Source of the DNA: Agapanthus africanus
Taxonomy: Eukaryota; Streptophyta; Magnoliopsida; Asparagales; Amaryllidaceae
Reading direction: 5' to 3'
Assembly (NCBI GenBank): GCA_030015575.1
Contig: JASDDO010000016.1
Location: forward strand, 65,841,396 to 65,905,395
DNA: 64,000 bases
Position numbers and translations under genes: made by a program. The notes under the pieces were generated by a model. That model worked only from the letters and a program-made list of their open reading frames with translations. It was not told the origin of the DNA and searched no databases. Below, in pieces: positions 34,100 through 46,744 of this stretch; positions within the stretch are counted from its first letter, which is position 1; each line of letters starts with the position of its first letter.

Positions 34100-36700
34100 A
34101 CGGGGTGAAAATCCAATAATCTGGGTGGAAGTGCCAAATTAAAGGCAACGGAACTAATTCTCTTATAGGATCTAAAAAGGACCTAAAATCCTGGGACAAA
34201 CTTCCCAAAATCCAACACGTCATTCATCGGAAAGTCCGTAGGAATACATGATTTGCCACTGCGCACTCAAGCCTGCGACCAACACAGTCGCATAAGACAT
34301 CTGTTGCAATGGACAGTTCTCATCCTGACCTGAACACAACTGGACTATCTCCGAAGCCTCTAGACATAGCTGGGGTCCAAAGTCCTACTTACGCGGAGTC
34401 AGAAGAACAACAGACTGGTGATCGACACGACCTAACCCCTAAACCTAAGGGTGGCCAATTTGAGTGTCTCCTGATAACAGCTATCGAAGGAGAACCCTAA
34501 CGATGGCGAGTGACGATCCCAAGCTGCTGACGACCAAGCAAAACAAACACACAACCTAACAAAAACAACTGAGCACATTGAGTATAACCAGACGACAAGA
34601 ATCCGATTGGAGTCATACTCTGACTAAACTTGGGTAGAAACCATAACGAAATTCATGGAGATCTGCTCCCATTCCTACTTCGGAACGGAAAAAGATTGCA
34701 ACCCTCCAGCCGGCCTCAGATGCTCGACTCAAGCACACAACAAGACTGACACCTTGAAACGAAACCTGAGACTTCTCTTTACATCCCTGTCCACTCGTAA
34801 CTATCTCACCAGTCACGTCAGAGCTGGTGGAACTTGAATGTATAAAGAGAGTTGACAGATGTGCATGTGCTAGGATTACACGTCTCTACCTGAAAATGGT
34901 AGGTACACAAACGTGTCCCTAACTTAGCACGTCATTATCACAAATCAAGGTCTCCGAATCATTACCCAGCCGAATATGCTCAAGTATCTCTGACGTACGA
35001 GCTTCGACGGGCAGTGTCTCGCGAAAATGATTTAAGAAAAGGGGTCGGGCGCGGACATGAGCAAGCTGTCCCCTCCGTAGAGACGAACTTAAGCTGTACT
35101 CAACGATCACACAAGAACTGTAAATCTGCAGAAGACTATCACAGCAATCAAAATCCACTGCAGGAAGATGTACATTAAGCTCTGGTGGTCCGTGAGAAAT
35201 CTGACACGACTCACAAGCAAGTAGTGTCCCCAAATCTCCAACGCAAAACCACCGCGGCCATCTCCAGATCATGAGTGGAATGTCCTCCTCATACTTCCTC
35301 CAAATGTAGGGAAGCAAAAGTGATAACTCTATAGTGTCACCTCAGTACACAATCGAGCCCACTCAAGAAACACTACAGTTAAACAACAAAGTCGCCCGAA
35401 CCAAAAGCAAGGAAAGACTGATGCAGTTGTTAACTGAATCTTCAACTGCTGAAAACTCCGTACACATGCCTCAGTCTACAGAAAAGAGACCTCCTTTTGG
35501 TCAATTCAGTCGACGGTGCAGCACTACTCTAGCAATCCTGCACGAAACGGCGGCAAAAACCTGCTAAGCCTAACAATCTGCGGATCTCCGTCCTGCACAC
35601 AAGTCTGGGCCTAAGCTGTACGTCCACGATCTCCCTCGGAACCATACGAAACCGTCTCCCGCGACTACAAGACCTAGGAGTCAACACAAACAAGCTTGAA
35701 GAAACACTCTGAGAATTTAGCAACTGCTGGTACTCTCCCAGTATCTGCATAACAAATCCTCAGTGCTACTCATGTCCCTCAAGACACATTAAATAGACCA
35801 GAATGTCGTAAATAACACAACAGAAACTGGTCGAGGAACGACCTGCAGAAATCTGGTTCATCATATCAACGAATGCTGCTAGGGCATCAGGGAATCCAAC
35901 GACTCACCGATACACACAAAGCCCGTAGCACGCATAAGGCAATCTTCGGAATGCCGTCACTCCGAATCCGCAATAATGATGACCTGATCCCAACACACCT
36001 AGAAAATGTCTCACACTCTGGAGCTGATCGGAGGAAATCGTCACGGCGAGATGAAGGATACCTATCTGCACCGTAAGCCAGTTCAATTGACGATCCGTCG
36101 ATACGCAATCCTAAAATGCCGTCTTCCTCCTGGACGAACAGAAATAGGAGTTTCCAAAAGCGAAACACTCAGACGCACAAAACTCCCCAAACCAAAACTC
36201 TGCAGCTGATCCTTTTGCTCCCAAGCTTCGCCGGCTCATCCGGATCAATGTCGGAAAAACTCTCGCACGAAAAGAACTCGGTCCAACAATCCCACTGTGG
36301 CTCCGGTATCATGAATGAACGCCAAGAATCCACGACATCTCCTCAGTAGCCGACTAGCGAAAAAGGCTGAATTCAAGCTGTGAGAGACGGCACAACTATC
36401 CACCTGCACAACAAGAACTGACTTGCCGGGGAAAACAAAACCTAACTCGTTTCCTCACGGTAGTCCACAGACGCCTAGCACGTAGTTAACAAGTCCGTGC
36501 CCAGGAGAACGTCAAACCCAACATCTTTAGAAGGACCAAAACGACGGACGAAACTCTATCTCCTATCCGATTGGCATAAAACTGAAATACGTGTCGCGCA
36601 ACAAAAGAATCGCTGACAGAAGTTAACACCACTACGACTAATCTACCCAACCACGGTACAAGCAAGAAACAAACAAATACACCAAGAGAAAATATAACTC
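34100..36700 (-). pseudogene. E pol remnant (heavily broken)
   Basis: Short islands on the minus strand resemble chromovirus pol in the right order: RT words such as DRYP and IPK between about 36170 and 35900; an RT/RNase H boundary word RRLLGLAGFCRRFVQD near 35540; an RNase H to integrase linker in 35317-34919; and weak integrase-finger similarity between about 34850 and 34620. No domain is complete and breaks are far more than ten. The stretch from 33808 to 34100 shows nothing I recognise. Identification as pol is firm for the boundary word, weaker for the rest. Confidence 0.65.
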
Positions 36701-36760
36701 AAGGGTACCTGAAAACTCCACATTGGACGTCTGCGCGTCCCGATGAGTAGAAGCAAACTC

Positions 36761-37450
36761 CTATGTCTGCCCTCTACTCGCAGCTGGATGAACTCCTCCG
36801 GTAGACTGAGCCCTCTGAGCGAATCTTCCACGTCCACGGCCTCTCTGGAAACGATCATGACGAGGTGCTAAGGAACAATCCCTGACGAAGTGCTGAAGGC
36901 TCCCGCATCGAAAACATCTACGTGCTGACTGCTGACCATCCTGGGGCTGAGAGCTGAACGACTGCCCTCGTCCTAAGCCTCTGCTACTCCCGCGACGGCC
37001 ACGAAATCTGTCTCGACGACCAAACCTCTGTCTCTGGGTTGGTACACTGGTACGAGTCCTCCACTGTCCTGGAACTCTCTGAGCCTCTGGAATATGCGCC
37101 TCGTCAACTGGAGCTGCAACCACTGGTGCTATGTAGGTGACAGACTGTTGCATGCTGACCGTAAGGGACAGCTGAGTAACAGGGGTGACAACCTCCTGTC
37201 GTAGCCCCCGAACGACGTCAACTAAAGAACCCATCGTCTGGCGGAACTCCTGCGTCTCTACCAAAAGTCTATCCATGGTATAGGTCGTAGGCTGATCCGT
37301 CTGCACCTGTGCAACTAGAGTGCCATCCTGGTCAGTACTCGTCTCACCCGAGCTAACTCTGACCTCGGCCCTCGCTGCATCGCTCTGAGTCCCCATAGTC
37401 ATCGGCGGCAAGGCTATAAATAGATATAAGATGAGATTCGATAGGAACAA
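36761..37450 (-). CDS. E gag-like frame with CCHC zinc knuckle
   Basis: A 229-residue open frame 200 bases after the PBS. The first Met-rich part (MFLSNLILYLF) may be leader; Met at residue 17 or 19 (MTMGTQSDAARAEV) is a more gag-like start. The middle has a short heptad-like stretch (LVDVVRGLRQEV), then an Arg/Gly-rich region and a zinc knuckle CFRCGSLQHFVRDC (CX2CX4HX4C, 36875-36916), then another Arg/Gly-rich tail. In this family Gag packages the element RNA. It is shorter than usual chromovirus Gag and I do not recognise the capsid core in it. It is the only intact-looking frame in E, as in known gag-only non-autonomous plant elements. A host CCHC protein is unlikely given its place between PBS and pol. 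Confidence 0.75.
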   Translation of the reverse strand: MFLSNLILYLFIALPPMTMGTQSDAARAEVRVSSGETSTDQDGTLVAQVQTDQPTTYTMDRLLVETQEFRQTMGSLVDVVRGLRQEVVTPVTQLSLTVSMQQSVTYIAPVVAAPVDEAHIPEAQRVPGQWRTRTSVPTQRQRFGRRDRFRGRRGSSRGLGRGQSFSSQPQDGQQSARRCFRCGSLQHFVRDCSLAPRHDRFQRGRGRGRFAQRAQSTGGVHPAASRGQT

Positions 37451-37634
37451 GGAAATCGAATCTCAAGGATATGAATCATCAAGGAAGAAGTGTCAAGCAA
37501 ATTGTACTTAGGTCACTTTATGCAAGGTACCGCGCTGTGGGTATGCTGCAGACATACACACACTACGTTACTTTGCTTAAGCTACCTACTCCATCATACT
37601 AAGGTCATCCTACACTCCGAAAGGTAAAACCTAA

Positions 37635-37647
37635 GGCTCTGATACCA
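37635..37647 (-). promoter_or_regulatory. E primer binding site (tRNA-Met)
   Basis: Minus strand reads TGGTATCAGAGCC, four bases after the 5' LTR end (GGTCGTGACA at 37652). Confidence 0.9.
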
Positions 37648-37651
37648 ACTT

Positions 37652-38844
37652 TGTCACGACCCAAATCTGGCCCGTGACGGCCCTAATACTACGCAACGCC
37701 TAAAGACGCAACGTAGTAAAAGAAAGCCAAACCCAGAAATCTAAACCATGAAAAATACGGAAAAGATAATATAAATTTTGAAACAATTGAAATCGCAACC
37801 CAAATTCTTTAAAAATCTTACTTTCTTTCTTTAAAATTTTAGCAACACCCCTTTTTGTAAAGACAAGTCAAAATGAATGCAACACAAAAATAATGACAGT
37901 AGAGAAAAGCTGTATATAAAAGACATCAATTCCACAATAATACACACTAACGTCCTCACCAAGTCTCTATGACAAATATACAATAGTAGATGGAGAGTAC
38001 AAATACAACGAATATACAATGTGGAATACAGATAACCATCTAACCCACCTAAGCAAAAGGGTACTGTGAGCTGATGCGGTATCTGTAGCAAAAGATGGTA
38101 GCTGGATAGCTGAATAGAGGAATAGCCTGCCTTGACTACTCAGGGGAACAACCTGAAACACCTGTGGCACAACGGGGGTGAGTTGCTAACTCGTGAATAG
38201 TATAAAACATATGCAGGTAATCGCAGGAATGCACGTACAGCATGAATCTAAGATATGCGATTACAGTAGTAATATGTCATGCAATGCTGAAATAAGGAGA
38301 GTACACTAGTAGGTATGATCAACATGTGAAGCATTAGTAACATGACAATAGTATGCAATAATCATGCAAAAGGATATGAAAATGTAGATATGCAACTATC
38401 ATAAGGGTACACTAACCGGTACTGCCACTATATGAATCTGTGCATAAGGTAGGTAAGGGTGAGGTATAGGGTGGAATATGTCATTTCCCACGGAAACCTG
38501 ACGTCGTGGCAGGATCACAATCCATCAAGATACTCCAATCCCAAATCCTCAAATCAGCCCCCACATTGGGCTGTCACAATATAAAAGTCTCACATCACCT
38601 CAATGTACAATATCGAATAGCTCTCCTATATCTCGAATGTACAATTCATAAATATCAATCATATCCAATATCCAATCTCAATGAATCACCTATATCCCAA
38701 GTCGAAATCTTAATGTACAATATCGAATAGCTCTCCTATATCTCGAATGTACAATTCATAAATATCAATCATATCCAATATCCAATCTCAATGAATCACC
38801 TAGTATCCCAAGTCCAAATCTCAAGTAAGAATCTAATATCCTAA

Positions 38845-38884
<40 letters not shown>

Positions 38885-41756
38885 ATAAATATGATGGGGG
38901 CAATACACATATATTAGCGTCCCATTCCACTAATTTTGGTGTAAGGGTATATATAACAACGGCTAAATCCCCTGTTATATATACAAAAAGGGGGTTAGAG
39001 AAATATCATGAAAACAGTGTGCCAAGCATCGGCACAGAAATCCACGTATATCGGGCTCCGTCAGTCCGGATCAGCCCACGGGGTCCGTCTGCGGTATCGG
39101 CCTTCGGCCCCGACAGTACGGATCATCCCGCATCCATCTCTCGACTCTGGTCAGTATACTCCGGATAACTGCCGGGTCCAACCAATCACCGGTAGGTACT
39201 CGCCCGCCTCCAGGCTCAATCGGCAAACCCATCGATCTTCTTGCCGAGGGGAACCATACCGGGCCCCACCATGTACTCTCATACGGCAACCACACCTCGT
39301 ATGGAGTATGTAATCAGCACCGATAAAACTCATGGGGGACGCTCAAATATCATATCAAGGAAACCGGGTTGTTCTATGTATGCATAATTTCATGAACTCC
39401 CGCGGTTCCCAAATCCCGAAAACATCATATAAAATCCAGATAAACAATGCGCAAATCCAGGAATAAATGTATGCGATATATCTGAATGCGAGCAGGTAAA
39501 CACAAGTATATAGCTGAACCAGATGTATGCGATATATCTGAATGCGAGCAGGTAAACACAAGTATATAGCTAAACCAGATGTATACGAAATCAAGATAAC
39601 GTACAGCTAAGTAACATCAGTAAATGTAAATATGCGACAGCAACTGAATATGTGTCTAACATACAGGTGTAGCAAAGTATAGGTATCTACCTATAGGAAC
39701 TGATGTCGTATACCCCCCTAGGTATAAGTAACATATGTAGCAAATCCCTCCCGGTATAAGTAAAATATGTAGGAGGTATACCTGTAGCTGTATCGCAAAG
39801 TGAAAATATACCTATCACTAAAGGTATGATACGCTATAGGTATACCGATAAGCTAGATGTCATGTGTGGCAAGCAATAGTAGCTATAAGGGGTAGTGTGT
39901 GACATGGCAATTATTGACGGTGTGTGTGTAGCATACAATCCGTACTCGTGCAACATGAACCGTCAATAATGTGTGCAGTGTCCTACGGCTGCTAGTCACA
40001 GTATATAACTATATCAAGGAAATGCAGTAAGGCGCAATTCTACCATGACGTAGAATATGCGACAGGAATTTGAATCCTAGCCCAGACGCATAACGCCATG
40101 CGGGCGATTCCCCTGTAGATGTTAAATCTACTCACCTATACTCCATGCTAGGTGAATCCTACCACCTGCTCCCCCCTGTAGCCGTGTCCGTAGTCCCTGC
40201 CTGCAAACCTGCAAATACGACATGAAAATCACATATAAGCCAAATATCTCGCGAAACGCGATATCGAACCAAAACGAGAAACTCGCGTCGCGAACTAAAC
40301 GCGCGTGTGCACGATACGCTGAATCGTGTGTGTACGCGTCTAAAACCATCGCGACACGCCGCGATACGCTGGATCACAGAACCCACTCACGTATCGCGCA
40401 TATCGCGCAAACACAACGGACATGCAAAACGACATATAGTCCCAGATTTTCCTACAGGTAAAATATCACAAAACTAGACATGCCAAAGACCTAGACAACA
40501 TAGCAGGGAGCCCTACCCCAAAACCCCAACACCTAAGCCCCCCTCTCGGCCGCAATTTGCAGCCAAAACAAGGAAATTGGCGGCCAGATTAGGGGTAGGG
40601 TGGCTCGTGCTCTAGTGGTGTATTCTAGACCTAGGTATCATGTCCCAGTTTCCTCAATTTTGACCTGAAGGCATTGGGTCTAAAGCAGATCACAAATGTC
40701 ACAAAAATCACTTTAAAAACACTAATTTGCACAATTTGGAAACCTATGGTATTTTAGTGTAATCTGGGTTAACTCAGTTCAAGTGGCCTTGTTAACACTT
40801 AAATATACTAGGTTAGCTAACACAATCATCAATTTTTCATCACAACTCACAATTCACCAAAACTAGCACTAATTTAGCCAATTAACACTAATCTAGCTAA
40901 TAAACACATAAGCTAAGCAACTATGGAAATTGGGTTCAAAATAATACCCAGTGGGATCCTAGAAAGCAGGTGAATGTGAAGAATTGGGATACTACAGCGG
41001 CTTGTGATGCAGGGGCTAAAATGAAGCTATTGCTGATGCTGTTACTGCTGTTGCTGCTTGCTGCTCCTGCTGCTGGTCCTGCTTGTGCTGCTGCTGTTGC
41101 TGAAGATGATGATGATGCTAGAGCTGATGATGGTGATGCTGTTGTTGATCTTGTTGTTGATGTTGTTGTTGCTATGGCTGCTGCTGCTGTTGCTGAAGAT
41201 GATGATGATGCTGGAGCTGATGATGGTGATGCTGTTGTTGTTGATGTTGTTGTTGCTATGGCTGCTGCTGCTGTTCTTGCTGTTGTTGGAGCTCTCTCAG
41301 GTAAGTGTGTGTGTGTGAGAGAGTGTGAGGGAAATGAGAGAAAGAAAAAGAAATGGAGAAATGGGCACTCACCAAAGGCCCCCTTCTCACTCTCTCTCTC
41401 ATAAAGAGGCATGGGCAAAGCCATGATGCCCATGCTCACTCTCTCTCCAAAGTCAACAAGAAGTCACAAAAATAAAAAAAAACTCCATTACAAATTCATT
41501 TTGAATAAAACCAACCATAACACTTAAACAAGACAATTAACTTAAAGAGAATGGGTTAATCCATCATGCTAGCTAATCATGGTCTAACCCATCTCTAACC
41601 CTAGTTATCATGCACAAGTGCGTGTGTGCCTAACAAAATTCTAATAAAATACACAATAAATAGGATAAAATATTTAAAACTTAATTTGGTAAACTTTTTA
41701 TTAAAAACCACACTTTAAAATATAATTAGCTACAAAACACATTCTAAGGTGTTACA
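37652..41756 (-). repeat. E 5' LTR (4105 bases)
   Basis: Collinear with 29704-33794. Length differences lie mainly in the (TA)n run near 38847-38878 and in the trinucleotide tract. The 110-bp (from 38600) and 56-bp (39467, 39523) duplications, the inverted repeat (39910-39921 with 39959-39970), the CpG module (about 40245-40418) and the palindrome (40548-40564) are all kept. Confidence 0.93.
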
Positions 41757-41761
41757 GTAGT
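41757..41761. repeat. E target site duplication, right
   Basis: gtagt after the LTR terminus GTGTTACA, matching 29699-29703. Confidence 0.95.
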
Positions 41762-42935
41762 GTTGCCGGTTGGCTCGATGGGAGTTGTAACAGGTTCGCT
41801 TGTTTTCTTCTGATCGCTCAATACCCGGGTGGATGTTTCGTTTAGCTGACCGCTTGCGGCTTATAGGTATTTGATATGATCATTACCTACTGCCGGCGTA
41901 TTGATGAGTCTTAGAGTCCTACAATGAAGTTTCCTGGCTTAGGCGAAATGATGTGGTGTGCATATAAGATATGCGCGAGGACCCGATTAAATATGGATAT
42001 GTGATATCGTATACTAATCGGGCATTTTCTATTGGTCGGGTCATATGTGATATGACCGGTTTGCAAAATCAAGTGTTGATTTGACAAATGACTTTTAGAT
42101 CAATTCTTTAGTTAAACTCTTTTTCTATATATGTATGCATACATGTATGCACATGATGATGTGCATGGATACATACATACATACATGGTATCATGGTTGT
42201 TGATACATATTTGGTGGCAATGCAAGACTTACATTGTAGAATTATCTATATATTTATCATTTTAGAAAAAGAGAAAGGATAATTCACACAAGGTTTAAGC
42301 TTATCATCTTTGACCATGCTTCAACCACCATTTAACCTTGGGTTAATTATCCTTTTGTCTTTAACCCATTTGATAAAAATCTAGATGATTCTAACCATGG
42401 TTGAAGTGAGAAAGGATTAATATAGTTTATTCTTTTCTCATTTCAATATTTTTATCCATTCTCATATCATTTTCTTTATGTGAGAAAAGCTTAGCCACCA
42501 TCTTCTTCTTCTTCTCTTGATAATTTCATTAAGTGAGGTTGATTAAAAGAAAGAGTTTTGATTATAGAAAACAAAGCACATCATCATACTACACACATCT
42601 AGCCTATTTGTGTATGGTGTTTGCTTTACTTCATTTACATATCGGGTAAAGGAAGGAGCTTTAGGCAAAGGAGCTTCGGGTGGATCATCGTGGACCTAGA
42701 AGATCTCAAGCCAACCTTTTTCCAACCTTCAAGTAGCCAAGGAGTCTAGCGTAGGGAGCTACAAAGGTTGTACTCTCAAAAACCCTAGCTTTTTCTACTT
42801 GTGATGATGCTATTGTAATGAAACCCTAAATTTCTAGTATTGATTCTTTGTATGTTCACTTAGCACCTTAAAAAATTTAATTTTGGCACATGTGATGCTT
42901 CCAAACCCTTCATGAGGTGCAAGGTAAACCTAACA
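41762..42935 (+). repeat. B 3' LTR, right piece
   Basis: Continues the B 3' LTR after E, collinear with about 21166-22334 of the 5' LTR, and ends CCTAACA at 42935. With the left piece it totals 2090 bases. Confidence 0.93.
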
Positions 42936-42940
42936 GCGAA
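42936..42940. repeat. B target site duplication, right
   Basis: gcgaa, matching 20265-20269; copia C sequence resumes here on the minus strand. Confidence 0.95.
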
Positions 42941-44340
42941 TGTTTGGGATATCCAATAAACTTGCACAGAACAGACCTTTCCTCGAGTTTGTCCGGATTT
43001 TGTGTTTTAATATAAGCTGGACAACCCCATATCTGAATAAAATTAAGATGGCCTCTTCCCATTCCATATCTCATATAGAGTGGTAGGCACTGATTTGGTT
43101 GGAACTCTATTCAATAGGTATGCCGCTGTCTCCTGCGCATAATCCCAGAAGGAAATAGGTAACTCAGCGAAGCTCATCATAAAGCGCACCATATCTAATA
43201 GGGTATGATTCCTCCGTTCCGATACACCATTGTGCTGTGGTGTATATGGAGGAGTAAGCTGAGAGAGAATCCCATTCTCTTTTAAATAGTCCAGGAACTC
43301 ATTGCTTAAGTATTCTTCTCCTCGATCAGATCGAAGGATCTTAATACTTTTACCCGTTTGGTTCTCTACTTCGTGCTTATATTCTTTGAACTTCTCAAAA
43401 GCTTTAGACTTGTGTTTCAACAGGAACACATGTCCGTATCTTGAGAGATCGTCAGTGAATGTAATGAAGTACGAGGAACCATTCCTGGCATGTGTAGACA
43501 TAGGACCCCATACATCACTATGTATCAGTCCCAAGAGTTCCGTAACTCTTTCTCCGTGTCCACTAAACAGAGTTTTGGTCATTTTGCCTTTGAGACATGA
43601 ATGGAAAGTTTCATGAGATGATAATTCGAATATATTCAAATATCCATCTTTATGTAACTTAGCTAGTCGTGTCGCATTGATATGACCTAGTCTACAATGC
43701 CACAAGAAAGATTCGTTCATTTCTGAACTCTTCCTTTTGTGTGTGTTTTGTACATTAAGAACTGTGGTTTGATTTAGAACGTATATACCATTATTTAACG
43801 AGCCTGATCCAATCAACTTTTGATCTAGGAAGATGATCATAACATTATCCTGTACTACAAAATTATATCCTTCTTTACTTAATAAAGAAACTGATATAAG
43901 ATTGCATATCAGGGTCGGAATGTAATAGCATTCGTTCAGAATCATTGTATTACCATTTGGAAATACAAGGTGATATTCGCCAACTGCTTTGGCTGCAACA
44001 TCTAAACAATTCCCTACTCTTACGGAATGATCACCCTTTCCCAGTTCTCTATCTTTCCGTAGCCCATGTAACATATTACATATGTGGGATCCTGATCCGG
44101 TATCTAATACCCAGGACATAGAGTGAACTGAGAAACAGTTCTCAATGACTAACACACCCGAAGAAAATGCATCAACATGCATATTTTTCGTTTGGGCGGC
44201 TTGAGAATCCGGATATTCTCCTATCTCCTGTTTAGTCTTATAACAATTATAAGAAAGAACGGATGCAACGTTCTCCTGCTCAGTATAACAAGAGGGTTCG
44301 GTCAATACATCCATATTATTATCTTATTAAGGCCTGACAT
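42936..44340 (-). pseudogene. C right part: protease-integrase region (broken)
   Basis: Minus strand. A start resembling the Angela gag start lies at 44340-44338, but I recognise little Gag. A long open stretch from 44314 carries protease (WVLDTGSGSHIC near 44100), integrase HHCC finger (HCRLGHINATRL near 43700), the Asp of the DDE core (HSDVWGPM near 43530), RSDRGEEYLS near 43320 and NGVSERRN near 43215. It continues to the integrase C-terminal region at 42941, interrupted there by B. The remainder is at 19351-20269. Same lineage as A and B. Broken. Confidence 0.88.
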
Positions 44341-46730
44341 GGTCGCTACCTGGAAAGAGAGAGAGAAGAAAACACTTTAGCGTATGCTTTTACAAAATTA
44401 GATTTGTTATTATCTTATCTAATCAGGATGGCTCCCACTGTTTTTATCAAATCTTCCTTCAAACCCTAAAAGGTAAGATTAGCCAGGATTTATTACACCT
44501 TACAAGTTCGCCAATCTTTCAGCCGGGCCAGTGTTATTACTTTGAGGGAAGTTCCCCGCGCTTTCACACGGACCTAATTAAAATAAACCTCGTTTTACCA
44601 GAGGATTAACCCCGTTAACATCGTTCTAGACACCTACTTGATCGGCTAATTGTCATGTGTAAAATTCTCCCAGGAGTAACTCTTAATCGCAGTGGGTATC
44701 GGGATCCAACTATCTCATAGAAGGTATGCAATCTCATTGTGAATTTCAACACTTGAAATTCCCGTTAATGCTTTTTACCGCTAGCGTCCTATGACCTTGA
44801 CGGATGCCAAACTACCCATAGGGCCCTAGTCAAGTTCAACCCGTTATTTCCTGATTGAATCAGACCTACCCGCACGACCCTTGACGAAGGCCAAACAATG
44901 CCGTACGAATACCCTATTCCAATCCCATCTCATGCTACAGATAAGTAGTAATTATCTACCGTACACTACGCCTTGACGGAGGCCAAACTACCGCAGCACG
45001 AATACTAACTATTAGTTATCTGAAATGACGGAGGGCTACGCAGTTTTTTCAGAAAACCATGAGCGTAATGAACTTGATATCATTGTAGAAACAAGTGATT
45101 TTTGAAAAAGGAGTGTTTTTGAGGATTTTACTAGTTCCGCTAAAGAGGTCACTCCCGGTGAAGAGATCTCAGCTCTTTCCTTATCGAATAAGGTGCAGGA
45201 TATTTCACAAATACTGCTATGCAAAGTAAGAACTATAGAAGCAATCAAAAACAAAATGGAGTAAGTTATAGCATCTTCTAGTATCGCTAAAGAGGTCACT
45301 CCTGGTAAAGGGATCTCGGCTCTTTTCTTATCGAATAAGGTGATGGATATTCTATAAGGAATACCGCTATGCAAAGCAAGAACTAGAGCTAGCATTTTTG
45401 AAAATTTGATTCTATAACATCTTTTAGGTTTCTTTTTCTTTCATTAATCTCATTAATGAAATCCCATCATTTATGCTTCCTAAGCATCACAGAAGAAACG
45501 AAAATACAACGTACGCTTATGCCATCCGCATTCGCCACAATGTTCCGTTATGCACCGTTAGGTTACTTAACTAAGGGCATACCGGGAAGGGACTAGTGCG
45601 GGGGAAAAACATAAGCAACTTCTACTATATATCTCATATATAATATTTATCCATTCGTCTCAGAATCCACAGTGATCACATCACAGAATATCAGCAGCAA
45701 AAGATAAACATATGAAATATTGGATATACTAGGAGGTCCGTGTTTTATTTTGAGCCTGCATAAAGCACGGATTCCACGGTCGCGATGAATAGCCAAACCC
45801 ATATCCCTGGACCCCTACGAGAGCGTCTAGAAACCCTACCAATTCTAGGGTTAGGAGACCCGGTCCCGACTCCTCGAGATGGCCCCCCACTGGACCCAAG
45901 AACCCGGTTGTTTGTGGTCTCCTCCTTGGGTCCATCCTAATGCGGAAAAGTAAATAATATACAATGGTGACATCATCCTCAACCCGAAAGTTCCCCAATA
46001 AAAGAATATTACATACAATGAAATTTATATGAATGAAAATAAAAAACTTCCGTCCACACAAAACCTCCGGCTATTCAGAACACGACGATCCAATATAACA
46101 TATCACAGCAACACATAACATCACATATCATCAACGTAAGTAAATATGCGTCTCCCAATTGTCGTTAATGTTTAGCAAGGAAACCGGCGATACACCACAT
46201 ATTACACTTACGGTCGCAGAAAAGAAAATGTCAAACTACAACATTTGGAATCCATAATCACTTTAGACATCGTAAACCCAAAATATCACATATTACGGAT
46301 TTCATGCTTAACTATATGAATTCTACATATTATATCACATTATAGAAAGCTAGACGACGTTAAACAATTCGATTGAATCAACGAATTCTAAAAATTCCCA
46401 GAGAGCTCGACACTTGAGCACAGTTAAAGTTAACCAGAGACATACCACAACACCTATGGACCTTCAGCTGAAGGACCCGACCCAAGCCTCTCAAGTGGCG
46501 CCGCGGATCCGCCGCCAAAACCATGTTTTGGCCGCGGATCCGCGGTCACTTAGATGAGTTAGGGTTTCGTTCTTTAGGTGTGTCCATAGAATTCTCTGCA
46601 TGTTTTTCTGAATATTTTTAACATGGAAAAATCCAATTGTTTGAAAAATTTCCAGAGAGGGGGTCCTTTCGGGTTTTCGGGGTTCGATTGGAATCTAAGT
46701 TCGTCTAGACAACGTCTAATGCTCTAGCTT
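44341..46730 (-). other. C leader
   Basis: Minus-strand leader of about 2.4 kb with no gene. The threefold hairpin recurs (plus-strand TTGAC/GCCAA pairs at 44797-44810, 44881-44894, 44973-44986). GC palindromes lie at 46498-46517 and 46530-46547 (GGCCGCGGATCCGCGGTC, one mismatch from perfect). Just before the gag-start position lie minus-strand CTAA (44377-44380), a pyrimidine run and CAG (44350-44352). Near 45130-45380 two blocks around 'gctaaagaggtcactcc' form a diverged direct duplication about 150 bases apart. Confidence 0.75.
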
Positions 46731-46743
46731 GGCTCTGATACCA
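46731..46743 (-). promoter_or_regulatory. C primer binding site (tRNA-Met)
   Basis: Minus strand reads TGGTATCAGAGCC, one base after the LTR end CCCCAACA. Confidence 0.9.
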
Positions 46744-46744
46744 C

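Larger units (their letters stand above)
29704..41756 (-). mobile_element. E: chromovirus-type Ty3/gypsy element, non-autonomous, with 4.1-kb LTRs
   Basis: A 12.05-kb minus-strand element: 5' LTR 37652-41756, PBS at 37635-37647, gag-like frame 37450-36761, eroded pol 34100-36700, PPT 33797-33807, 3' LTR 29704-33794, perfect 5-bp duplication gtagt. I count 12 substitutions in about 835 aligned LTR bases (1.4 percent), about half a million years at 1.3e-8, younger than its host B. The pol region has far more than ten breaks while the LTRs are nearly identical, so it most likely inserted already defective. LTR size, tRNA-Met PBS, G-rich PPT and chromovirus-like RT words suggest the Tekay/Del lineage; the exact lineage is inference. 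Confidence 0.9.
20270..42935 (+). mobile_element. B: Angela-type Ty1/copia element with both LTRs, nested in C
   Basis: Complete outline: 5' LTR 20270-22334, PBS 22336, leader, Gag-Pol region 24873-28773, PPT 28777, and a 3' LTR in two pieces (28788-29703 and 41762-42935) because gypsy element E sits inside it. A perfect 5-bp target duplication (gcgaa) flanks it, and the flanks are continuous copia C sequence. In 300 aligned LTR bases (20461-20760 versus about 29003-29302) I count 18 differences, 16 of them transitions, about 6 percent. That is roughly 2.3 million years at 1.3e-8. The coding region has about six breaks. Confidence 0.93.

Noticed and set aside
36761-37450. Host CCHC zinc-knuckle RNA-binding protein
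   Set aside because: It lies between the PBS and pol remnant of E, on E's strand, exactly where gag belongs.
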